From the NCBI GenBank assembly GCA_965215545.1, contig OZ244066.1:1426001-1490000 (forward strand): 64,000 nucleotides of DNA, written 5' to 3'. The notes under the pieces are model-generated. The model made no database searches, was not told the DNA's origin, and was given only the letters and a program-made list of their open reading frames with translations. A program made the position numbers and the translations under genes. The stretch comes from MPNP01 sp965215545. Lineage in GTDB: Bacteria; Pseudomonadota; Alphaproteobacteria; Rhodobacterales; Rhodobacteraceae. Position 1 is the stretch's first letter. Each line of letters starts with the position of its first letter. Shown here piece by piece: positions 26,574 to 35,558 of this stretch.

Positions 26574-27968
26574 ATGACGCGTGACGGGTCCCGGGACAAT
26601 GACTTGATCCTGACGCTGATGATCCTGTTGGTGGGGGTCTTTCTGGCAGGATCCCTGTCTGCCGTGTTCAGCGATGTCCAGCGCCTGCTGGCCTGGGTTC
26701 ATGTCGTGCCGTTTGCGGCGCTGGATCGGATGCTGGCCCGAGCGGGTGATGTGCCCTTGTTCGGTTCGTGGCTCCTGGTGCCGGCCGGACTGGTGGAACC
26801 GGTGCTGCGACCGATGGCGGGCCGCGATGGGAGCTCCATTCCATGGTCTGTCAGCCAGGTGGTGGCGGGCCGCTGTGCAACCGGTCTCTATTGCCTGCCC
26901 TGCTGCGTTCTGATGTGGCTGGCTGGCTGGCCCCGGCCCGACCTCAAATTCCGGACCCGGCATACGCTGGACAGTCTGATGGCCGAATTGGCATCTGTCT
27001 GGCCAACCGGTGCGCTGGCCCGGCACCGGCCTGCCACCACGACCTGCGCACCCCCTGTGGAGGCACCGCGCGCCACAGCGCATCCATCGCTGGGTGCACT
27101 CCTTGTGCCCCTGGGGGCGGTCGATCCGCGCGCGGCTGATGCCGATGCTCTCTGGCCCGAGCACTGGCTTGTCAGTCAGGGCCTGGCCAGACCCACGAAT
27201 GGGGCAGGTGGCAATGGCGAGTCCGCCGGCCAATTCACCGACAGCAACTGGCGGGGCCTGACCGAGGATGCCGTGACCGAGGTCCTGGCGACGCAACTGT
27301 CGGAACCGTGGCAGGGCATCGGGGCCCTGCCATCCAGCGAACAGGCCCTGGTGGCCGCCCTGGCCTGTTGTCATGGTTTCCGCCTCGAGGAGGGCCGGGC
27401 CATCCTCGTTGCCCTGGCCCGTCATGCCGACCGGTATCATGACACGTTGGACCGGTTTGACGCTCACCTGACCGGTCACAGGACCTTCATGGCCCGGATC
27501 GATGCTGTCCTGCATTCCGGTGATGGCCAGGCTCTCGTGGCCCTGGCTGAAGACCACGCCTGGAAACTGACAGCATTGCTGGCGCTGTTTCATCAGGCCA
27601 GGGACGGGCGGGGCGTGATTGCGCCCTGCGAGTTTCTCTGGCTCAAACACACGAACCGGATGCTCTGGTATGTGCTGAACACGGCTGGCAACACCGTGGC
27701 GGTTGCCGAAACCGCCGGCATCAACGCCCATTATCTGGCCGAACGCCAGATGGGGTGTGCACTCCACAGCCCGGCGGTGCGCCAGGTCGCGCGGGTCCTC
27801 CTCGACGACTATCTTGACCAATCCGGGGCCAGTGTGGCCCGGCGCAAGCGACGGTTCCTGATCCGCCAGTCCCCAAGGGACCGGATTCTGGCCGGTCGTG
27901 CCATGCCACCATCATCACTCTCGCCGGGTCTGGCCAGGCGATACGGAGGCCAGTCATGTGGTCTCTGA
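26574..27968 (+). CDS. DotM/IcmP-like type IVB secretion or conjugation protein
   Basis: A 464-residue membrane protein. The N-terminal transmembrane segment (ILTLMILLVGVFLAGSL) and a second near residues 100-120 precede a large soluble domain. Its C-terminal third carries the DotM/IcmP/TrbA signature: HAWKLTALLALFHQARD, GVIAPCEFLWLKHTNRMLWY, then LNTAGNTVAVAETAG and HYLAERQ. DotM is part of the coupling complex of Dot/Icm type IVB systems and IncI-type conjugation machines. The ATG at 26574 follows GGAGCTGGG. It overlaps the next gene by 13 bp. No other dot/icm genes occur in this window. Confidence 0.72.
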   Translation: MTRDGSRDNDLILTLMILLVGVFLAGSLSAVFSDVQRLLAWVHVVPFAALDRMLARAGDVPLFGSWLLVPAGLVEPVLRPMAGRDGSSIPWSVSQVVAGRCATGLYCLPCCVLMWLAGWPRPDLKFRTRHTLDSLMAELASVWPTGALARHRPATTTCAPPVEAPRATAHPSLGALLVPLGAVDPRAADADALWPEHWLVSQGLARPTNGAGGNGESAGQFTDSNWRGLTEDAVTEVLATQLSEPWQGIGALPSSEQALVAALACCHGFRLEEGRAILVALARHADRYHDTLDRFDAHLTGHRTFMARIDAVLHSGDGQALVALAEDHAWKLTALLALFHQARDGRGVIAPCEFLWLKHTNRMLWYVLNTAGNTVAVAETAGINAHYLAERQMGCALHSPAVRQVARVLLDDYLDQSGASVARRKRRFLIRQSPRDRILAGRAMPPSSLSPGLARRYGGQSCGL

Positions 27969-28417
27969 TCCCGATTGGTCTTGCTGCCGGCATGCTGTTG
28001 CTGGCCAATCGGCTGCCGCCCCTGGTCATGGGTGAAGAGGCTGCCATCGTGCGTGGCATGCATGTCCACCATCACAGTCTGGTCCGTGGGCTGCTGGCGG
28101 TGCCATCCGGGCAGGATCCGTCCGCGTTGCCAGTGGTCCCGCTCTTTGGGTCGTCCGGATCCTGGCATTCCGCCCTCGTCGAGAGCACCGGTGGGCGAGT
28201 CCTGCTGACCTGGCCGACCGACCCCATCGATCCTGCCCGGTTGCGAGTCCGGTCCGGCAGGCCCCGGCGGGGACGCACCGTTTTCCATCCACCGATCCAG
28301 ATCGGTACCATCGAGAAACAGGCCCCGGCTGTGGCCCGGTTCGGTGATCTCGTTCTCCGTGATGTTCCTGACCATCTGCCAGACGGGATTGCTGTCCTCG
28401 GCTCACGTCTCCCATGA
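27956..28417 (+). CDS. Membrane-anchored protein of unknown function
   Basis: A 153-residue protein I do not recognise. A single N-terminal transmembrane helix (LIPIGLAAGMLLLANRL) is followed by a soluble domain of about 130 residues rich in Pro, Arg and Gly. It sits between the DotM-like gene (13-bp overlap) and the prepilin peptidase (ATGA overlap). Position and size recall PilM of IncI thin-pilus operons, but the sequence gives me no basis to assert this. Confidence 0.6.
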   Translation: MWSLIPIGLAAGMLLLANRLPPLVMGEEAAIVRGMHVHHHSLVRGLLAVPSGQDPSALPVVPLFGSSGSWHSALVESTGGRVLLTWPTDPIDPARLRVRSGRPRRGRTVFHPPIQIGTIEKQAPAVARFGDLVLRDVPDHLPDGIAVLGSRLP

Positions 28418-29106
28418 TGACCCTGCCCATCATCACGGCGATCGCAGCGGTCGGTGTGGCCCATTGGCTGGCGGTCCGGGGTCTGGTACGACTCGATGGC
28501 AATGTGGCCCTTCCGGACTGCATGGCAGTCCTGGGGGCGGCCGGGGCCGGTGGGCTGATGGGGGTCCTGTGCTGGGCCCTGCTGCTGCGGTCCGGGGCCG
28601 GGTTCAGCACCCAGATGGCACTTTGCCTCGTCTCCATGCCCCTGTTGATCACGGCCGCCTGGGTTGATCTGACAACGCGCTGGGCTCCGCGCGAGCTGAT
28701 GCTGCCCATTGCCTGCCTGACCTTGATGATCGCCATGGGAGGGCCGGCTGGCTCTGTTGTGGACCATCTCCTCGGGGCTGCCGCAGGGACTGCACTCTAT
28801 CTTGCCGCCCGCCTGGCCTGGATTGTCCAGATCCGCGGCAACTGGCCGCACCTGCCACCGGCCGACCTGATGTCCATGCTCCTGCCCGTGTTTCTCTTCG
28901 GGGCCACGCACGTGGCCGGTCTCTATTATCTCCTGCTTGCTCTTGTCCTCATCGGGGTCCGCTGGGCCGGATCGTCGTCCGGAGCGGGTTGGATCGCCAC
29001 GCCGGCGGGGACAGGGCAGGTCGCTGTCCCGCTGCTGGCCTTGACCTGCCCACTGCTGGCCCTCTTCATGCTGCTGGCCGCTCGATGGCCCGGAACCGTC
29101 CCATGA
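28414..29106 (+). CDS. Prepilin peptidase (A24 type)
   Basis: A 230-residue polytopic membrane protein with about six hydrophobic segments. The first aspartate motif of type IV prepilin peptidases is visible as AAWVDLTTRWAPRELMLP near residues 80-95. The second is less orthodox: PADLMSMLLP near 148, in place of the usual GxGD. Such enzymes cleave the leader of type IV prepilins. The adjacent PilV-like gene supplies a plausible substrate. ATGA overlaps on both sides place it inside the four-gene operon. Confidence 0.7.
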   Translation: MMTLPIITAIAAVGVAHWLAVRGLVRLDGNVALPDCMAVLGAAGAGGLMGVLCWALLLRSGAGFSTQMALCLVSMPLLITAAWVDLTTRWAPRELMLPIACLTLMIAMGGPAGSVVDHLLGAAAGTALYLAARLAWIVQIRGNWPHLPPADLMSMLLPVFLFGATHVAGLYYLLLALVLIGVRWAGSSSGAGWIATPAGTGQVAVPLLALTCPLLALFMLLAARWPGTVP

Positions 29107-30605
29107 GATCCTGCCTCCCGTGGCCGACGGGACTGGCTGGTGCATCCTCGGCTGGGACGCATGGTCATGAATCCGGGGCCTCGCTCCTGGAGACGGTGCT
29201 GACCCTTGCGATGTTCGGTGCTCTCTTTGGATTGACGAATGCGATCCTCTCGCAGGAGTCCCAACGCCAGCAATCCGTCATTCTGGGACGTGAACTGGGC
29301 TTCATGACGGATGTCATGCAGGATTATGTGGCACTGAACTATGGGCGATTGCAGACGAAACTGTTCACCGACAGCATCGATGGGGCGCTGGTGCTCACGC
29401 TGGCCGACCTTGCCGCCGAGGGGTTCTTGCCCGGTCATCTGGCCACGGCAAGGAACAGTGCCGATCAGGCGTATCATCTTCTTGTGCGGGGCGTGAACCG
29501 GACCGATGCCCGCACGCCGCAGGTCACGCTGGGCCCTGCAGATCTCGATCAGGACATGGATTCGCAGATTGATCCGGCCTTCCTTGATCAGGATGTCACC
29601 AATGGGGAACTCGACCTCGAAGCCATCCTGGTGACATCAGGCGGCGTGCCGATCGCACCCACGATTGGCAGCCCGGCGGTGCTTGCAGCGGAACGGTTTG
29701 CCACCGGGTATCTCGACGGGACCACAGCCCGGGGTCCCTATGGTGTCTGGGAGCTGGATGTCGAGCCCTATGCTGCCCTCGATCCGGCGCCGGAAGCCGG
29801 GCATTTTGTGGCCATCGTCGCGGCATCGGGCCTGCATCTCGGGTCCCGGGGCGCAGGTCCAATGCCGTCCGGCGGCGGGGATGGGGACTCGACGTCCCTT
29901 GATCGGTGTCCCGATGCCAGGGGCGGGGCTCTGGCCCGTTGTCTTGCCGACAACGAGATCCGCACGAGCATTGTCTTCAATGGGGGTGACGAGAATGGGG
30001 ACGGAACCCCCGATGTGTTCGGCCGTCTGGCCAATGTCTACACGATCGATATGGGTCGACCCGTTGACGCCGACGATGACGGCCATGCGGATACATTCAG
30101 CGTCATCACCGGTCTGGCCGAACTGGCCTGCGCGGATGGTGACGGGACCGGCCTCGGGGACAACAGGCTGGCCATCACCTGCCCGGAGGTCCGCTTTGCC
30201 GGTCAAGCCTCCTTTGGCGGTGCCGTGACCATGTCCGGGGATCTTGATGTGACCGGGGCGGTGGATGCCTGGCGGTTCAGGGCGGGAGCCCTGGGCAACC
30301 GGGACCTGACCAAGGGACTCCTCTTTGCCGATATCGTGACGATGAATGCAGCGACCAGGATCGACAAGCCCGTCTGCAGGGATCAGGGAAGCCGGCCACA
30401 GATCTATGCGGCCCCGGTCGCCTACCTGGTCCCGTCCGGGGAACCGATCCTTGGCCTCAGGGCCGTCGCAGTCGATCACACGACCCACTGGTCGGTGACC
30501 ATGACGGCCAGCATTGACCGTGACACCGACAGGGATGGTCTTGCCGATGTCATCACGCTCGACTCGGACAGCGACCATGTGCTGGTGTTGACCCGGTGCA
30601 GTTGA
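29103..30605 (+). CDS. PilV-like minor pilin with Ca-binding-type repeats
   Basis: A 500-residue exported protein with a class III (prepilin) leader. SGASLLETVLTLAMFGALF follows a short polar N-terminus, giving the G/A cleavage site and the Glu at +5 of type IV pilins. The rest resembles PilV tip adhesins of IncI thin pili. Several Asp-rich segments (DLDQDMDSQID, GDENGDGTPD, VDADDDGHAD, DRDTDRDGLAD) look like thrombospondin-3-type calcium-binding repeats. No shufflon recombination sites or recombinase gene are visible. The ATG overlaps the peptidase stop as ATGA. Confidence 0.68.
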   Translation: MRSCLPWPTGLAGASSAGTHGHESGASLLETVLTLAMFGALFGLTNAILSQESQRQQSVILGRELGFMTDVMQDYVALNYGRLQTKLFTDSIDGALVLTLADLAAEGFLPGHLATARNSADQAYHLLVRGVNRTDARTPQVTLGPADLDQDMDSQIDPAFLDQDVTNGELDLEAILVTSGGVPIAPTIGSPAVLAAERFATGYLDGTTARGPYGVWELDVEPYAALDPAPEAGHFVAIVAASGLHLGSRGAGPMPSGGGDGDSTSLDRCPDARGGALARCLADNEIRTSIVFNGGDENGDGTPDVFGRLANVYTIDMGRPVDADDDGHADTFSVITGLAELACADGDGTGLGDNRLAITCPEVRFAGQASFGGAVTMSGDLDVTGAVDAWRFRAGALGNRDLTKGLLFADIVTMNAATRIDKPVCRDQGSRPQIYAAPVAYLVPSGEPILGLRAVAVDHTTHWSVTMTASIDRDTDRDGLADVITLDSDSDHVLVLTRCS

Positions 30606-30798
30606 CGCCGGCTTCGGCGTTCCGGGCAGGTGTCTGCTGATCATCGGCATGTCTTTGCGGGGTGCAGATGGATGGGGCATCCAGGGATCAATACGCCTAT
30701 TTTGTACAGCCAGGCTTTACAGCAACAACATGCTGTGTTAATGGCATGACAAAGGCAAAAGCTTATGGGCATGGGTTCTGACCAGTCGGGCAGTCTAG

Positions 30799-33700
30799 GT
30801 GCGATTTGACAAACTGACCATCACCGGTTTCAAGGCGTTTGCCGATCCGGTGGTGTTGGACTTCGAGGATGGTCTCAGCGGCATCGTTGGGCCGAACGGG
30901 TGCGGGAAGTCGAATCTTCTCGAGGCACTGGGTTGGGTCATGGGCGAGACGCGCCCCTCGGCTGTCCGCGCCGACACCATGGACGATGTCATCTTCTGCG
31001 GGGCCGCCAGCCGACCCGCCCGGGGCCATGCCGAAGTGGTCCTCAGGGTGACCCTTGACACCCCTCTGACCCAATTCCCGGGTGGTGGTGCGGGCGAGGT
31101 GGACATCTCGCGGCGGATTGACCGCACCGGCACATCGACATTTCGGTTCAATGGCCGTGATGTCCGGCGACGGGATGTGCAATTGCTCTTCGCTGATTCC
31201 GCAAGCGGATCCCGCTCCACTGCCCTTGTTCGACAGGGCCAGATCGCCGACCTGATCAATGCCAGCCCGATTGGCCGGTCGGCCATTCTGGAGAATGCCG
31301 CCGGCATCTCGGGCCTGCAGCAGCGCCGGCATGAAGCCGAGCTCAAACTCGATGCAACCGAGCGCAATCTGTCGAGGGTCCATGATCGCGTCGATCAACT
31401 GCAGAAAAGTCACGACCTCCTGCGCCGCCAGGCTGGCCAGGCCAAGCGCTATCAGAAACTTGCCGATCGCATGCTTGAGCTGGAGATGGTCCGGGCCTGG
31501 CGCATCTGGCGCGATGCCGAGGACCGGGCGGCGGCAACCCGCGCTGATCTTGCGAGGCAAAGCGCGGCCCTGGCGGGTGCCGAGGCCCGTCTTGCCGGCG
31601 CCAGGCGTGATCGGGAGGTCAGTCATGCGGCATTGGCACCCTTGCTCGAGAGGCAGGGGCTGGCCAATGATGCGTTGCGTCAATCCCAGAGCGATCTGAC
31701 TGGACATGACGACCGGGCGAGCCAGGCCGCCCGCACGATCCAGACCCTCGCTTCCCAGTTGAGCCAGATCGACAGGGATCTGGTCCGGGAGACCGGGCTT
31801 GAACGGGATGCGGGCAAGTCGATTGACCGCATTGAGGCCGAACAGGCCGAACTCAAGTCCTCGGACGGACGTTTCGCTGCAGACATTGCCGCTGCCAATC
31901 GTCTGTGTGCGGAGGCTGCCGACGCGATGGCGGCAGCTGAACGCAGTTACGAGGACCTGCACCAGGCCCATGTCCAGTTCCAGACCTGGCAGCTGCAGGC
32001 CGCCGAGTTCGAGCAGAGGCACCAGCAGGAGAGGCTCCGGCTGCAGGACGATGTGGCAGAACTGACGGCAAGGCTGGCGGATGCCAAACAGGCAGGGACC
32101 ACCAAGCAGTTCACCCTGCGGAGTGCCAACAAGACCTTGCAGACCATTACCCGCGATGCCAAACGACTGACCGAGGCGCTGGAACGGGCCGAGGAGCAGC
32201 GGTCCGAGGCGGCCGCTGCCCTCGAACAGGCCGAAGTGCGGCATTCCGAATGTGCCAGCCGCCTGCGGGCGTCCGAATCGGAAGCCGAGACCCTCAGCGG
32301 CATCCTTGACGGTGAGGATGCAGCGGATCTGCAGCACATCCGCGCCATTCACGTCGATCCGGGCTTTGAGACGGCCCTTGGCGCCGCGCTCGGCGATGCA
32401 CTCTTTATCGGTGAGGCGAGTGAGGATGGCTGCCATGGCTGGAAGAGATTGACTGATGCCAGTGCCGCTTGCGACCTGCCCGAGGGCATCGAAAGCCTCG
32501 GTACCCATGTTGCCGCGCCGGGATGGCTGGAGCGACGGTTGGGACAGATCGGGGTGGCGGATCTGGCGACGGCCCGCTCCCTGCAGGCCCGGCTCCGACC
32601 GGGACAGTGTCTTGTGACCCGCGAGGGCGATGTGATCCGTTGGGACGGTCTCATGACCAGCGGCAAGATGATCCAGGGCCGGGCTGCCCAGCGCCTGACC
32701 CAGACCCACCGCCTGGCGGAACTTGCCACCCTGATTGAAACCCGCCGGGCCGAGACCAGGCTCCGGGGTAAGGAACTCGAGGCTGCACGGGCGGCGCGGG
32801 ACCACCACTCGGCGTTGTGTTCCAGAGCCCGGCAGTCCTGGCACGAGACGGAGCGCAAACTGGCCCAGACCCGTCATGCCGTTGCCGCAAGTGAGTCGGA
32901 TCTGGCCAATCAGGAGCAGGACGTGGCGGCTCTGGAGACCGGACTCGAGAGGATCCAGGCGGCCCTCGTGGAGGCCAGGACCCAATCTGCGGAGGATCCC
33001 GCCGGAATGGGATCCAATGCGCCCCGACCGGTTGACACCGAGACACTGGAACGGTCGAAAGCGGCGGCTGACGAGGCCCGCAAGGCCTTCAATGAACGCC
33101 AGATGGCCTGTGTGGCCCTGCGCCGGGATCAGGATGACACCGTACGGCGCCTGCGACAGATGGATGAAGACATCACCTCCTGGCAACGGCGCAGTGCGGA
33201 GGCCGAGGCCCGCATTGCCGATCTCAGGCAGCGCCAGACCCGTATTGCCCGGGAGCATGAGGCCGCCTTGCAGATGCCGGAACAGTTGCAGGCACTCCGG
33301 GCCACGTTGGTCGAGACGCTGACCAGGCAGGAGACCACGGCACGGCAGCTCGGGGATGCGGTGGCCCGGGCGGAAACCCGCCATCAGGACGCCATGGCAA
33401 GCGAGCGCGCGGTCCGCCAGGAATTACAACAGATTCGGGAAGACAGGGTCCGCATCGAGATGCGGGATGAGGCAGCACAGTCCGCCCTGCGGACGGCTGT
33501 CGACACGATCAGGGATACCCATGACCTGACCCCTGAGGCCCTGACCACAACAGTCCAATCCCTGACCAGGGTCCCCGAGGATCTGGACGCGACCGAGGAG
33601 GAGATCACCAGATTGCGCCAGAAGCGCGAGTCGATGGGCGCGGTCAATCTGCGGGCGATGCAGGACATGGAGGATCTTGCCGCCGAGATGACATCGATCG

Positions 33701-34254
33701 TGCAGGAGAAGGATGAGCTCGAGACAGCCATCCGGAAAATCAGGGGCAGCATTGCCACCCTGAACCGCGAGGGCAAGACCCGTCTGCACGAGGCCTTCAC
33801 GACGGTCCGGAAGAATTTCCAGGACCTCTTCACCGGTCTGTTCGAGGGGGGTCAGGCCGATCTGGAACTCATCGAGGGGGAGGATCCCCTGTGCAATGGC
33901 CTGGAGATCCGCTGTCACCCCCCCGGCAAGCGCCAGACCACGTTGGGATTGATGTCAGGTGGCGAACAGACCCTGACATCCATTGCACTGATCTTTGCCT
34001 TCTTCCTGACCAATCCCGCCCCGGTGTGTGTGCTCGACGAGTCCGATGCCCAGCTTGACGATGCCAATGTCCTGCGCCTGTGCAACCTGCTCGCCGACAT
34101 CGTGCAAAGGACAGGCACCCGTTTCATGATCGTCACGCACAATGCCATCACCATGAGCCGGATGGACCGTCTCTATGGCATCACGATGCAGGAAAAGGGT
34201 GTCAGTCAGCTTGTCTGTGTCGACCTCGGTGATGCCGAACGTCTCGCCGCTTGA
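30799..34254 (+). CDS. smc: Chromosome segregation protein SMC
   Basis: A full-length 1,151-residue SMC ATPase, which dimerises to fold and segregate the chromosome. Walker A GPNGCGKSN is at residue 31. Two long coiled-coil arms (about 170-500 and 640-1000) flank a hinge near residues 505-640 (GIESLGTHV...). The ABC signature SGGEQ is at about 1053, and Walker B VCVLDESDAQLDD at about 1077. The more common form of that last motif is DEVDAPLDD. The start is GTG 30799; the Shine-Dalgarno sequence is weak. Confidence 0.97.
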   Translation: MRFDKLTITGFKAFADPVVLDFEDGLSGIVGPNGCGKSNLLEALGWVMGETRPSAVRADTMDDVIFCGAASRPARGHAEVVLRVTLDTPLTQFPGGGAGEVDISRRIDRTGTSTFRFNGRDVRRRDVQLLFADSASGSRSTALVRQGQIADLINASPIGRSAILENAAGISGLQQRRHEAELKLDATERNLSRVHDRVDQLQKSHDLLRRQAGQAKRYQKLADRMLELEMVRAWRIWRDAEDRAAATRADLARQSAALAGAEARLAGARRDREVSHAALAPLLERQGLANDALRQSQSDLTGHDDRASQAARTIQTLASQLSQIDRDLVRETGLERDAGKSIDRIEAEQAELKSSDGRFAADIAAANRLCAEAADAMAAAERSYEDLHQAHVQFQTWQLQAAEFEQRHQQERLRLQDDVAELTARLADAKQAGTTKQFTLRSANKTLQTITRDAKRLTEALERAEEQRSEAAAALEQAEVRHSECASRLRASESEAETLSGILDGEDAADLQHIRAIHVDPGFETALGAALGDALFIGEASEDGCHGWKRLTDASAACDLPEGIESLGTHVAAPGWLERRLGQIGVADLATARSLQARLRPGQCLVTREGDVIRWDGLMTSGKMIQGRAAQRLTQTHRLAELATLIETRRAETRLRGKELEAARAARDHHSALCSRARQSWHETERKLAQTRHAVAASESDLANQEQDVAALETGLERIQAALVEARTQSAEDPAGMGSNAPRPVDTETLERSKAAADEARKAFNERQMACVALRRDQDDTVRRLRQMDEDITSWQRRSAEAEARIADLRQRQTRIAREHEAALQMPEQLQALRATLVETLTRQETTARQLGDAVARAETRHQDAMASERAVRQELQQIREDRVRIEMRDEAAQSALRTAVDTIRDTHDLTPEALTTTVQSLTRVPEDLDATEEEITRLRQKRESMGAVNLRAMQDMEDLAAEMTSIVQEKDELETAIRKIRGSIATLNREGKTRLHEAFTTVRKNFQDLFTGLFEGGQADLELIEGEDPLCNGLEIRCHPPGKRQTTLGLMSGGEQTLTSIALIFAFFLTNPAPVCVLDESDAQLDDANVLRLCNLLADIVQRTGTRFMIVTHNAITMSRMDRLYGITMQEKGVSQLVCVDLGDAERLAA

Positions 34255-34313
34255 TTGCGTCCGTTGCGGGTGTGGTCATCGGACCACCAGCCTCAGGCCT
34301 GGAATTCAGACTC

Positions 34314-35558
34314 TCAGGATTCGCGCTCGAGACGGGTGAGCAGATCCCGGGTCGGCCAGGCATCAGCCGGGAGACCAAGGCGGCGCTGTTCGGTGCGGAC
34401 AGCGGCCCGGGTCCGGGCACCGATGATCCCGTCGATGGGTCCCATCGCATGCCCCCTGTCGGCCAGCAGTGTCTGGAGACGCAGTGTGTCGTCAAGCGAC
34501 AGTTGGGGTGGCGCGTTGCCCTCGCGATACATGGCCTCACCGGACAGCAGCGTGGCGAAATATGCCGAGGTGAGGGCATAGACGAGCGATCTGTTCCACT
34601 CGAGATAGGCAAGGAAGTTCCGGGTGACAAGGAAGGCCGGTCCCTTGCGGCCATGGGGCAGGATGAGAGCGGCCTCGGTCCCCCGGGCCGGGACCCGGCT
34701 GCTGCGCAGGGTGATGCCCTGACGGGCCCATTCGCTGAGGGGAATGAAGCGGTCGATGTCCGCCATCTGCCAGTCAAGATCATCCGGGACATCAACCTCG
34801 ATCAACCAGGGCAGGTCCCGGATCCAGCCCTGGTTCTGCATGACATGGCCCGCCGTCATCAGGGCATCACCCACCGAAGCGGCCAGATCGATCCGGCCGT
34901 CCCGATCATGGTCGATACCGAAGTCCAGCAGATCCCGGGGCAGCATCTGGATCATGCCGATTTCCCCGGCCCAGGCCCCCGTCGTGGCCACCGGATCGAA
35001 ATCTCCCCGCTCGTAGAGCTGCAGGGCGGCAAAGAGGTGGGGTTGAAAGAGACCCGGGCGGCGGCAATCGTGCGCCAGGGTCAGCAATGCATTCAGGGTG
35101 TTGAAATCCCCCTGCACGAGACCGTAGTCAGTCTCCAGTGCCATGAATGAGAGAAGCACCCCGGGCGGGACACCATATTCGGTCTCGACCTCTTCCAGAA
35201 GCGACCGGTGCCGGGTGGCAAATTCACGACCCTTGACAATGCGGTATTCACTCATGACCAGTTGCGAGAACTCGATGAATGGTTTGCGGAAGATCCCCTG
35301 ATTGCGATCCATCCTGAGCACATCCGGATCCGGTTCTGCCGTCCGGAAGAACCGGGTGATGGTGTCGGGCGCATGCCCGCGGCGGTGGGCCTCGGCTTTC
35401 ACCTTGCCCAGAAACTGCGCAAAGGGACCCCCACAGGGGACAATCACCTCATTGGCGTCACTGGCGAGGGCCAGGGCTGGCATCAGGGCAAGAAAGAGAG
35501 TTGTCGCCAGGCGGCGCATGATGGATCGGGATCCAGGGGGCCTGCGAGCGGGGGTCAT
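34314..35558 (-). CDS. Lytic murein transglycosylase (MltB family) with peptidoglycan-binding domain
   Basis: A 414-residue periplasmic enzyme that cleaves peptidoglycan to anhydromuropeptides. A signal peptide near residues 14-32 (RRLATTLFLALMPALALAS) precedes the SLT_2/MltB domain. Its catalytic Glu lies in MALETDYG, and WAGEIGMIQMLP is also diagnostic. The C-terminal 60 residues form a PG_binding_1 domain (LSLDDTLRLQTLLADRG..GPIDGIIG). Its ATG overlaps the stop of the TPP-enzyme gene upstream (ATGA), so the two are coupled. Confidence 0.9.
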   Translation of the reverse strand: MTPARRPPGSRSIMRRLATTLFLALMPALALASDANEVIVPCGGPFAQFLGKVKAEAHRRGHAPDTITRFFRTAEPDPDVLRMDRNQGIFRKPFIEFSQLVMSEYRIVKGREFATRHRSLLEEVETEYGVPPGVLLSFMALETDYGLVQGDFNTLNALLTLAHDCRRPGLFQPHLFAALQLYERGDFDPVATTGAWAGEIGMIQMLPRDLLDFGIDHDRDGRIDLAASVGDALMTAGHVMQNQGWIRDLPWLIEVDVPDDLDWQMADIDRFIPLSEWARQGITLRSSRVPARGTEAALILPHGRKGPAFLVTRNFLAYLEWNRSLVYALTSAYFATLLSGEAMYREGNAPPQLSLDDTLRLQTLLADRGHAMGPIDGIIGARTRAAVRTEQRRLGLPADAWPTRDLLTRLERES

